Source: Rodentolepis nana (Eukaryota; Platyhelminthes; Cestoda; Cyclophyllidea; Hymenolepididae). From it: a stretch of DNA of 17,404 nt. Shown here one piece after another: positions 9,101-17,404 of this stretch; position 1 is the first letter of the stretch; each line of letters opens with the position of its first letter. A program made the translations under genes and the position numbers. Below the pieces are notes generated by a model. That model was not told the origin of the DNA. It saw only the letters and a program-made list of their open reading frames with translations, and made no database searches. The stretch spans positions 1 to 17,404 of the forward strand of contig UZAE01000862.1 in assembly GCA_900617975.1 (NCBI GenBank), in the 5' to 3' direction.

Positions 9101-12100
9101 ATTTCGATCACAGATTTTGTGTCGCCGGTTTTTTGAAAAAAAATTATAAATCAATTTCACCGACTGCTCATGCATTATTTTCTATGGGTATTTCCTCAAT
9201 TAAATATTTTATTTATTTAATTCATTTCAAAATATGCAACGAGAAATTAAAATTGTATGACTAAGTGCTTAAATTATAATCGTTTACCTTCACATTTATA
9301 ATCATCTACTGATCTTGTTTCGTTTGCCCTTGTTGAACGGAATGTGAGCGACATCTTAAAAATTAAATTAGTAATAAGAAAAATCTCCACAGGAGAAATA
9401 AGGGTTGTGAAACTGTATTATCGGCATAAATTACCAAATCTGTAATAAATAATGTTTGTAAACATTATGATGATTGGGCAATCGGGTAATATTATAAACC
9501 TTCCAGGTTTTATCAGCATTTGTTTCGGAAATGACTGTCGCTTAAGTAAATTTCAAGATCTTACGAAATACTTGAGTATGTTTCTCTGATCACAATTTCG
9601 CCAAAAAGAGGTGAATTGGTTAAGATCATGTATGACCATGTAGCTTTAGTGGTCTACCAAGACGAAGTGTCACAACCGCCCATAATAAATTGACAGCGAT
9701 TAAAGCTATTATTAGTGACTGTGAATAAAATTCTATATGTAACTCGGGTACCTTTTTTGAGATTTGAATCTTGGATCACGAACTCTCTACATAGTGAATA
9801 TTCCATACACCGGAAAATCAAATGAAGACATTTCTTTCAATTCCCTTTACCCATTCTCGCTCCCGTTTCCCTCCCCTCCCCACACATCGATAAATAATGA
9901 CACTGTCTGAATTTGTGCGGGCTATTACAATTATAATCCGTATTTCTCCGAAGCATTCAGAAGTGTCATGTTTTAGGAGACCTCAAAATACTAAACTATG
10001 AGCACTTAAAAATATCCCTTAAAAAATATCTATTAGCAAAGGTATTAATCGCAATAAATAAATTAAAATGTTAATTTAACTAAGTTTTTATTCTGGTCAT
10101 CACAAAATGTACTCACAATCAGATGTATAACCTTGTCAAATAGCGATACTCTTCCTCTCTTCCCCCCCCCCTTCTCTTTCTCTCTCTCTCTCTCTCTCTG
10201 CACCCAACTAAACACCAGGGTAATGGAAAAATGTCCATGTTTACTCCAACGCAAATCAAATGCACTTTTTCAACTTCTCAGATTGGGCTTGTTTTTATGC
10301 GCCCGTGTGTGTGTATGTGTGTATATGTAACTAAATTATATCTGCTATGATCCTGCAGTGATTGGGAGAAAAGTATTCTTTTTGGCCCCGTCAAAGTCCG
10401 TGCGTATGTCTGCTAATAGCTTACTATTAGTTAAAACAGCTTTCAACTAATTTGCATTTTGAATGAATGCTTTTGTGTCTGAATGACTACATTTTGATTT
10501 CCTTACGGTGACATGCTTTAAATCTGATAAAATACGTGTCTTTTAAACTACGAACAATGTAGCAAACTTATCAGCAAGATCAATTATAACGGCTTCAAGA
10601 AATCCGAATCATATTGTTTGAGAAATGTATTTAACTCAAATCGTATCTTTATCTGATCACCAAATCCATTATACTAAAAATTGATGAGTTTACCTTGGCT
10701 GAATGCAGGTTATGGAGGACTGCTAACCTGAATGACTTATCTCTCATCTTTGCCACGTCAAAAACTGTAAACTTCACTGATTGTTGTGGACAAGATTTTG
10801 CTGCAATTCACTGTCAATTTGAATTCTTGAACTTTAGCCCATATTGCAATATTCTCGTTTAAAAATTCATCGAATGCGGATTCATTAGTATCGCAGCATT
10901 GCTCTACGTACACGGTTGGTCCATTTCCATATATCAGTTTATAGCCTTGCAATTGCTCAATGTCAGTTGTCTTCCGCCATTGAAAGTTATGGATCGTTTA
11001 GTAGTACCCTGGATAGTATCAATAATCTAATTGCTTTCTAGGTCACACAATGCATGGAAAATTCAACAAGAGCCGCTGTCAAAATTAGGGGCTATGCCAC
11101 ACTGCTGGAAATGGATGAGAATGCACTTGCCTGCGTTGTCCAACGAGTTGGACCAATTGCGATCGCATTCGACTTCAGTGGAGCTGGTCTCCAGCACTAC
11201 AAGTAAGCTTATTAATTCAAATTTCCTCGAAGGAAAAATTCTTTTTTGGCAACTCTCACATGGTTACAATCGCTAAGCCAGAAAAAGGGTTTCGGTAAGC
11301 ATTGAAACACTGTCCCCCGAAAAGTAGAGATACTGTTTAAATTTTCTGTCCAGAATAAGAGCTATTATGAGTAATAATGGTTTTGGCAAGTCTTGTTTAA
11401 TTCCTGCGCGCATTAGACTACTTTTCATTTTGTTTCCAGTAAATGACTTAAATAATGAGACATGCATACAGTCGATCACCAAATATGCCCCGCTTCAGAA
11501 AATCATGATTTCTTTCAATAGTGTCACATTGACAAATGCAATTTATTTCACCTCACATATTTTTCCTACAAATCCTGTTTGAAGATGATAGACCAAAAGA
11601 CTTTCTTTAGAATAAGCATCATTTCAAAGAGTAGAGTTCAGTTTTGCGTTGGCAACCGAGAGGGTTTGCTGTGAGTGAGTTTCACTCATTAAAATAGCTT
11701 AGAATTTAGCTTTTTGCATAAAAAAATAAGAATGAACTTGGCTATTATCACTTTTCACATTTATTTAACAAGTTAGGAATATTAAAAAGCGAATTCGGTT
11801 TTTCTCATGTGCTGAATATCCGCCATACACGTTCCGGTCATTAAAATGCCAAAAGTAATCATTTAAATGATCCCATATGCCGTTTATCTCTTTGATCTCA
11901 ACAAATGCATTAGCTGTCAAATTCTGGTCAGATACGGTTTGCTGTTGCCACGATTGTAATGATCAAAATGATCTTCACATCGGTAGTCGAATGGTGCATA
12001 AGTAACATTCTAATTTGATTAAAAATATTTAATAAATAAATTAAATAAATTGATACAATCAATATAAATTTCTTTGGAATGAGATGTGTAGAAAAATGTG

Positions 12101-13796
12101 ACTTAAAAATCTAGAATTTCAATTTTAATGTTGTCGCCAACTTAATTCATTTTTTAACATTTTCGTATCTGAAACTTCTCACGTAATTCTCATTTAAGTT
12201 TTTTAAATCTTTCGTAATCGTTGGATATCGATTACGATTGACTTGAAAGAAATCATTGACGTGCGAATAAATTGATATTCTATAGTCAAATATTGGCGAA
12301 TGGTTGTATCAATCTTCCAATTTAGCGAATTCTCGAGTAAAGGAAATTATAATCTTGGAGCAGTATCGAAAACTGCTCCATTGAAAGGAAGTCGGTTGAT
12401 ATTAATGTTCGATAGAAACTTATCGGCATGAACACAATACCCTTTCGAACATTTATGAGCTTCTATTCCTTCCTCACTTTTCAAAATCTATTCTTTATTG
12501 AAAATGAATGATTTCAATTCTAACTACCGCTTCTTCTGTAAATAAGCAATAACAAACTACTCCTCTACTGACACGAAAGTGTCTGGAGGAGGGTATTATA
12601 GGGTTTACGTAATCACAATTTTGCGGCCAAGATACACGCCTACACTATTTGTATGTGCCGGTCAGACTATTTCCGCCGCTACAATTAAGTTAGTGCAAAA
12701 TTTCGATGCTGACCTGCAAGGAATGTGATTAATTTTGGCAATGTAAGGAACCTGTTCCAAGCAAGGATTTCACTATGCAACGTTTTCTCAACAATACAAG
12801 ATGTAATGAAAGAGTATAACAGGAATATACGGGTAAGAACCATGAGTTGAAGTAAGAAAGGTAAGAAATAAATTAACTACCTTGCCAATAGGCTGCTTTT
12901 GTTTCCTGCAGTTTAGAATTGTGGTTGAGTATACCTCAGTAAGCTTATATTGGTCGACCTGCACAAGTACCCCCCTTTTGGCCGATAAGGTTCAATTCTC
13001 GGTAAATGTCCAATACTTCAGCGATGAAGTGCCTAATGCCTTACATAAGGAAAAGTGTGCAGTCATAAATAACCCAATAATAGATTTACCCAATCAGAAT
13101 GCAAAATGTGTAGTTCCATGAAATTAAAATATCACATGTACTCCCTAAGTATACGATACATTAGGTCAACACGTCAATGTATAAATCAGGGGAAGCATAA
13201 AATATTTTTGCTCATCAAGTTTGAAAATAAATATAAAACCCTCTATTTTTCTAGCATTCACTGCTCCTTCTATATTCAAGTAAATATATTATTCTCGACT
13301 TAGGCTTCAGTTCTGATAGGTGTAAAAAAGTACTTGCACGCTTTCAGCCACCTTTTCTTCTCCCATGTCTAACCAACTCCCTTGCTTCAGGTTAAGATTT
13401 GAATTGGCAAAAGCATGTACTTCGACTTAGCCGACAATCCTTTTCACTTATCATGTGTGGAGTCATCCCAGTGCCTTCCGATTGTTCGTGGAAAGAAATG
13501 AGAATATAGAAAATGAAGCATATTCCCTTAACAGCACACTCGACTTTTTATATTCAATCTCACTTCTTATCTTTCCTTTCAATAGATCAGGAATTTATGA
13601 CGGCACTGACTGTAGTACTGAGCTACTCAATCACGCCATGGTACTGGTGGGTTTCGGTACAGACTCCAAGGGCAACAAATATTGGATCGCTCAGAATTCC
13701 TTCTCGCAAAATTGGGGTGAGAATGGTTTCTTCCGCCTAAAATTCGGTGTCAATCTCTGTGGAATAAATTCAGACCCAGTCCTCCCAATAGTTTAG
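6128..13796 (+). CDS. Membrane-anchored cathepsin L-like cysteine protease (peptidase family C1A), four exons
   Basis: Exons are 6128-6604, 7668-7883, 11042-11202 and 13586-13796, joined in phases 0, 0 and 2. All introns are GT-AG, and the total is 1065 nt or 354 residues, the usual size for a procathepsin L with an N-terminal extension. Residues 1-6 are basic and about 7-27 are hydrophobic, suggesting a type II signal anchor with the enzyme in the lumen or outside the cell. The I29 propeptide shows an ERFNIN-like run at 62-81 (Phe replaced by Trp) and GLNQF at 91-95 in place of GNFD. The mature enzyme starts near 143 (TNLDWRD). Q159 forms the oxyanion hole; C165 (CGACWAF), H301 (LNHAMVLVGFG) and N322 (QNSF) are the catalytic residues. 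C162, C196, C203, C235, C294 and C343 match the three papain-type disulfides. NMT, NTS and NST are glycosylation sequons. Oddities are Ala before the catalytic Cys, GCSGG for GCNGG, and Phe after the catalytic Asn where Trp is usual. No frameshift is seen and it looks functional. Endopeptidase activity is inferred from the family. The exon-intron model was built by eye. Confidence 0.93.
6605..7667 (+). other. Protease intron 1 (1063 nt)
   Basis: It runs from CAG|GTACTA to ATTAG|AGT and splits the protein between Q159 and the catalytic Cys motif, phase 0. An (ATT)5 run lies at 6643-6657. The acceptor has a poor pyrimidine tract, and an AG two bases downstream would break the frame. No other feature is seen. 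Confidence 0.8.
7884..11041 (+). other. Protease intron 2 (3158 nt)
   Basis: It runs from AGA|GTGAGA to TTTCTAG|GTC, phase 0, after the YPYKSR segment. The protein reads on without a gap (six residues between YPY and the next Cys, as in human cathepsin L), so no exon is missing. Apart from the microsatellites at 10151-10328 and a few small inverted repeats (10706-10712 with 10724-10730; 8635-8641 with 8668-8674), I see no gene or transposon. Confidence 0.8.
10151..10328. repeat. Microsatellites: C-run with (CT)n, and a (GT)n tract
   Basis: A run of ten C at 10162-10171 leads into a CT-rich tract with a clean (TC)n run to about 10199. A GT-rich tract follows at 10305-10328. Both lie in protease intron 2 and probably vary in length between individuals. 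Overlapping frames here are artefacts of the repeats. Confidence 0.85.
11203..13585 (+). other. Protease intron 3 (2383 nt)
   Basis: It runs from AA|GTAAGC to TTTCAATAG|ATC, phase 2, and splits the Lys codon of the HYKSGIY segment. Frames of 60-80 codons inside it have no homology that I recognise and no coding context. It contains four inverted repeats between 12212 and 12591, listed separately. Confidence 0.8.
12212..12591. repeat. Cluster of four hairpin-forming inverted repeats in intron 3
   Basis: TCGTAATCG 12212-12220 pairs with 12229-12237. GGAGCAGT 12357-12364 pairs with 12372-12379. AATGTTCGA 12404-12412 pairs with 12445-12453. CTCCTC 12560-12565 plus GACAC 12570-12574 pair with GTGTC 12579-12583 and GAGGAG 12586-12591 around a GAAA tetraloop. 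All stems are perfect except for the internal loop in the last one. A function is not evident. Confidence 0.4.
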
Positions 13797-14214
13797 AAGG
13801 GCGAACAACTTGAGATTAAGGATGACGAAAAGGAATCCAAAAATGTCTAAATAAGCATAAATTTGCATTTAAAATACCTTAAAAGATGAATTATCTGCCC
13901 TCTCTCTCTTCCCCTGCTTCGTTCTTCAAAATGTACCGTCTTCTTGCTTTGTTATGCCCACTCCTCGAAACCTATATTGATCATTTTTGTTAAATTGGTG
14001 AATCCAATATGATATTTTAACAGAATTTTGCCTTTTTGGTCATACACGCGGACATTTGTACAAACAGAATATGGAATTTTATTTCTGTTCAATAATGAAC
14101 TTGAATTGTAGAACCTCAAAGTAATTCTGATCCAACATTAAAGCTTTAGTAATGATCCCATTTAACCCATGATCTAACTAAGGCTAAGAGGTAATCATAA
14201 ATTTATAAAGGTTG

Positions 14215-14220
14215 AATAAA
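14215..14220 (+). terminator. Candidate poly(A) signal of the protease gene
   Basis: The first canonical AATAAA after the protease stop is about 420 bases downstream. A variant ATTAAA lies at 14137-14142. The sequence between the stop and this site has no further coding content. Confidence 0.45.
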
Positions 14221-14240
14221 CAAAGAAATTGGTTTTTCAA

Positions 14241-14396
14241 ATGTGTATTGGCCAGTTGGACGTGAATGTGATAGGAGAGGGAAAAGAATTGGAAGAGAAG
14301 TTGGGGGAGGAGGCGGTCCAACTTGAGATAGATAGTCAAAACAAATTAGACATTGAGGTGCACATGCAAGACGAACTACCCAACAAAATTCGGTAA
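14241..14396 (+). other. Short purine-rich ORF, 51 codons, doubtful
   Basis: It opens with ATG at 14241 and ends with TAA at 14394. It reads as an acidic, Lys/Glu-rich chain (MCIGQLDVNVIGEGKELEEK at the start, LPNKIR at the end). It could be a worn fragment of a retroelement ORF or a chance result of the purine-rich tract at about 14270-14316. No start context, splice structure or family supports it as a gene. Confidence 0.12.
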
Positions 14397-16068
14397 TCAT
14401 AGATCAGGTGAGTCGATACGTACGCCATATGTAGACAGAGCGAACTTGTGGTTGCGCAAGTACAACAAAAAACACCTTTTGCAAATTTCATTGTATTTTC
14501 TGGTACTTTACGGACTTCTTCATTCTTAATTAATAAACGTGTATCAAGATATTTTGTAAGAAGTAGTTAAAGAATTTATAATGACATGACATTTCCTGTT
14601 ATTTGCATTACAGTACAGTTTTGACTGTATCAACCTACCCCTAATATCCACGTTTGCCTTACAGCATGCATCTATTTTTCAAGGTTGTAACTCTGTGGTA
14701 ATAATTAAAGGAAAAATTAAGACACTGAAAAGGTCAAAAGACAATTACTTGTTTCAGCTTTTTTGCACATTTAGCAAGGATAAAGGTGTCATGAGTTGAA
14801 TATTGAATGAATATTACTTAAATATTAATTAAATGATCTCATGAGACCATTGTAATAAAATAATTGTTAGTTTATTCTAGATACCTAAACACTTTTCTTC
14901 TATTTGCGACTGCCAACTGATTATCTGGAAGAATTTAAAGCATTAGCCTGTGAAATAAGTACTTTTTAGAAACTAATCGACCTAAGATAGAGACACGTTA
15001 AATACCACCCACCAGGAATTAGTGCAACAGCTAATTTAATAAGCGAGATTAAGTGAGAATGACTCATTACTTCTAAGTAAATGCTGTGCTGCAAAAATAT
15101 ATGTCTTCGACACTACTTGTTGGTGATTTTCTCAACTAGACAGCTCCATTTTCAGCGAAATTTTTGGAGAGCAACCTCGTCTTTTTATCCCAATTTATTG
15201 CATCATCAATTCAATGCAAAGTAAATTCTAATGCAATCTAAAATTTGCAGATTTGTTTGAATGCACACGCGTCTTTTGTCAAGTCTATTGCCCTATGGCT
15301 TAAACACCATCCATTCACTCAGGTAATTGCATTAAAATTAAGTGACAGAATACAAAGTGAAAGAAGACTCTTGTATTCGTAATAACCGAATGAAGCAACA
15401 GGTTAAAAGTTTGAAAATGCGACATCTAATATGACTGAAGAAGTATAAGGTAAATGACAACGCTATGACAGCTTGGTTACAACTGTGTGGTGAAGAGGTC
15501 AATATTTGCTGAAAATAAAAAGTGGTTCAAAATCTGTAAGTAGGTCTATTTTTCAAAATTGCTGCTGCGTTTAGTCTATATTCAATGATCAATTTCTCAA
15601 TTCATAGGTACGTTTCTTCCATTCCAATGATTAATAAGCAGTAAAAATGTTTGTAAATAAATTTTTATCAGCCATTCATCAAAGTGCATACAGGTGATAA
15701 TAAAGAGAAGCTGAATCTCCGAAACTTCTATTTACATATATTCCTATTCAATTCATAAACAAATTGATGTGGAAGGAAGACCAACTTTGAGTGGAGCTTC
15801 TGAAAGGGCAATCTGCTACTTGAACATTCTTGTTTACATTTAAGGATAGTCTTTTTCACATTTCAAAGGGAAAAGGATCTCTATATGTTGATTCTGGTCT
15901 CATATAATTCACCTTTACTGCCTAAATATTTCTTCTTATTTGAAGTTTCACACCTATGTGTTTGTCGCATTTAAAAGTTAAGAGGATTAGTTAGCATGAA
16001 ATGGTTGCCACTTTTGAATGTGATCTGAACAGGTTATTCTGGGGCTAATTATATATTATACTATTTTA
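14397..16068. other. Intergenic AT-rich DNA
   Basis: I find no gene, RNA gene, retroposon or long repeat in this stretch on either strand. Confidence 0.5.
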
Positions 16069-16144
16069 ATTGGATTCACTTTAATGCATGTGTCCACATG
16101 TGGTAATTCGATCAAATTAATGGCATCTGCGTGTGTATAAATAG
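16069..16144 (+). promoter_or_regulatory. Promoter-like cluster: inverted CCAAT, palindromic E-box, TATA box
   Basis: ATTGG at 16069-16073, the ten-base palindrome CCACATGTGG at 16094-16103 (an E-box, CANNTG) and a near-ideal TATAAATAG at 16136-16144 stand in the order and spacing of a textbook RNA polymerase II promoter. The start would be near 16165. Visibly GC-richer DNA follows immediately, unlike the neighbouring intergenic DNA. Confidence 0.4.
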
Positions 16145-16164
16145 ATTACTTCAATCATCTGTGG

Positions 16165-16512
16165 ACTGGAGCCATGTGGAAGGAAGAAGCCAAATCACTC
16201 GTGTGATAAAACAGTCTGGTGATGGCCGGAGCAGCGGCCTCAGATTATCGACAGGATGAATGTTTACATATAAAAGTTATGCCTAGAGAGATGTCAGTCC
16301 TGCTGATTGTCGGTGTCTCCGTGCAATGATTGGCAGGTGCGTAGGTTACTGTTCACACACGCATATATATACACATTCCCTACCAGTGAATGCTGCTGCC
16401 TAGATCTAATCGTTTCCGGTGGCTCTTTTTTTAGAGCCCGATTATGTTTTAAACCCAAATGTTGAAAAAAAGATACGATTCAACAAAATAAAATACTACT
16501 GAAATTTCAAAG
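16165..16512 (+). other. Possible non-coding first exon of a gene leaving the window to the right
   Basis: The proposed exon starts about 30 bases after the TATA box and ends at the donor AAG|GTAAGG (GT at 16513). An earlier donor-like CAG|GTGCGT lies at 16337. Every ATG inside meets a stop within a few codons, so it would be untranslated. The base composition is richer in G and C than the flanks as far as 16440. It contains the stem-loop at 16407-16444. This is an inference from splice and promoter consensus only. Confidence 0.25.
16407..16444 (+). other. Nested stem-loop resembling a histone 3' stem-loop
   Basis: GGCTCT (16421-16426) pairs with AGAGCC (16433-16438) around six T. An outer TAATCG (16407-16412) pairs with CGATTA (16439-16444), with an eight-base bulge on the 5' side. 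The inner stem matches the metazoan histone mRNA 3' stem, but the loop is six bases rather than four and no histone ORF lies upstream. Purine-rich GAAAAAAAGA follows about 20 bases downstream. Confidence 0.35.
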
Positions 16513-16793
16513 GTAAGGCAACTATGTGACTATTAATTTTCCCATCATTTTGTGCTATTCAGATGGGCTAGTAAACTTTTGCTTCTTTTACCGGCTAAAT
16601 GAGGTCATTTGTTTTCGGAGTTATCCTCTTGAATTGGCTTATCTATCATCTTTTGAAGCGCTGTTTGCTATCGAATTTTTATTGTATTAATGTCAATATT
16701 CATGACAGAGATTAAAATTAATGTCCGACAATTCGAGCTAACGCATGTTGTTCTCTTTATCTACTCATATTTTATTCATATTTGCTTAAAAAG

Positions 16794-16887
16794 CATTTAA
16801 ACATGCGAAGAAATAAGACCGGTTCAATAAGACGAAAAGAGGGAGAGAGAACCTTCTATATGAACCATACATTCATTATTTTGCCAG
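16794..16887 (+). CDS. Possible first coding exon (ATG at 16803) of a gene continuing beyond the window
   Basis: A long pyrimidine-rich tract at 16749-16786 precedes an acceptor AG at 16792-16793. An ATG at 16803 then opens 28 codons (MRRNKTGSIRRKEGERTFYM at the start, then NHTFIILP) up to a strong donor, CAG|GTGAGTC, with GT at 16888. The reading frame stays open past the donor to 17141, but from about 17050 it is read through retroposon copy C, so an end at the donor is preferred. Together with 16165-16512 it would give a 281-nt first intron. The peptide is basic and unrecognised. No downstream exon is seen. Confidence 0.22.
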
Positions 16888-17041
16888 GTGAGTCAATGAA
16901 GTTTATTGAGAAAGTGTTTACTTATTTTGTTTGGCCCTTGTATTTACAAACAAACAATAAGTGTTTACAATTGACCACGCTAAGCAAGTCCGTTGCGATC
17001 ATTCAATTAATATTATGTCTTGGATACTCCTTCCATTCACG

Positions 17042-17368
17042 TCTTCAATTGTATTTATATCAAATGTCAGGCGTTTTGATAGTTATCATTAGTTCTTTAG
17101 TTGACTTCAGGCTTCATAGAGGGGATAGAGCACCAAAGTGAAAAAAGGGTCGAGAAGGAGGTGGGGACAGAAGAGTGTTTCAAAGACGAAGGTAGAAGAA
17201 AGGTGAGGTGAGTACTGTGAAAGTATTCGAATATGACATACGCTGGGGTGATGGTAGCTTGAAATCAGAAGTCAACCGCCAGGTAATAAACTATTTCGCC
17301 GTATGAGTATACGTTGCCCAGGGTGCACCACGTGGAGGTAAGTATATCGTACACCCCATATCTTCAAT
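17042..17368 (-). repeat. SINE-like retroposon, copy C (17050-17360) with its 8-bp target-site duplication
   Basis: The reverse complement aligns with copies A and B over the full length: the tail complement TATTTATATCAAATG is at the left and GTGCACCACGTGGAGG at the right. It is flanked by TCTTCAAT at 17042-17049 and 17361-17368, a perfect 8-bp duplication of different sequence from that of copy B. This shows independent insertion with a similar staggered cut. The block at 17298-17343 is identical to copy A 12-57 over 46 bases. On the + strand that block ends in AG|GTAAGT. Confidence 0.88.
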
Positions 17369-17404
17369 CGTTAATTATCTGTACGTGGCCGTCCTTAAAA
17401 TTTG

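Noticed and set aside
11031..11276. 81-codon + frame covering protease exon 3
   Set aside because: It is in the wrong frame. The frame beginning at 11042 gives the conserved cathepsin segment with GY, the DENAL helix and GPIAIAF, and joins in phase to exons 2 and 4.
12560..12591. Hammerhead-ribozyme candidate, because of CTGA and GAAA near a stem
   Set aside because: The CTGATGA core is absent and GAAA is simply a tetraloop; the catalytic core cannot form.
12922..12999. tRNA-like boxes (TGGTTGAGTAT and GGTTCAATTCT)
   Set aside because: The spacing is too long, the acceptor and anticodon stems do not form, and the match to the B box is imperfect.
14203..14400. 65-codon minus-strand proline-rich frame
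   Set aside because: It is the complement of the purine-rich tract, with no signal, domain or splice context.
16888..17141. Continuation of the 16803 frame as a 119-residue protein
   Set aside because: Its C-terminal part (YQMSGVLIVIISSLVDFRLH) is a translation of retroposon copy C, and a similar string appears in the antisense frame of copy B at 5229-5480.
1..17360. Copies A and C as terminal inverted repeats of one 17-kb transposon
   Set aside because: Copy C has its own 8-bp target duplication and A/T tail, as does copy B. They are independent short insertions, and the apparent symmetry follows from where the window was cut.

Overview
The window looks like AT-rich nuclear DNA from a metazoan, most likely a flatworm and perhaps a tapeworm. 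The reasons are GT-AG introns much longer than their exons, AATAAA-type poly(A) signals, a cathepsin L-like protease split over four exons, and dispersed short retroposons with (TAAA)-type tails and target-site duplications. There are no operons, ribosome binding sites or prokaryotic features. The taxonomic guess rests on general character only and is not a species identification.

Layout on the + strand. (1) Positions 1-386: retroposon copy A, followed directly by a partial duplicate of its 3' part. (2) Positions 782-818: a CCAAT/TATA-like cluster. (3) Positions 1782-2708: a two-exon gene for a 90-residue secreted peptide with prohormone-like dibasic sites, with a poly(A) signal at 2845. (4) Positions 2851-6060: intergenic DNA holding retroposon copy B (5078-5404), which has a perfect 8-bp target-site duplication. 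(5) Positions 6128-13796: a four-exon, 354-residue membrane-anchored cathepsin L-like cysteine protease with all catalytic residues and six conserved cysteines, but several unusual substitutions. Its introns are about 1.1, 3.2 and 2.4 kb. (6) Positions 14215-16060: little recognisable content. (7) Positions 16069-16887: a promoter-like cluster, a possible non-coding first exon, a nested stem-loop and a possible first coding exon of a gene leaving the window on the right. (8) Positions 17050-17360: retroposon copy C on the minus strand, again with an 8-bp duplication.

The two supported genes share strand and both carry a TGATTGGTTC element upstream, but nothing shows that they are co-regulated. 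Both products would enter the secretory pathway: one as a small soluble peptide, the other as a lumenal or surface protease. The strongest new leads are the retroposon family (with a nearly invariant 46-bp block carrying an antisense splice donor), the unrecognised secreted peptide and the divergent anchored protease.
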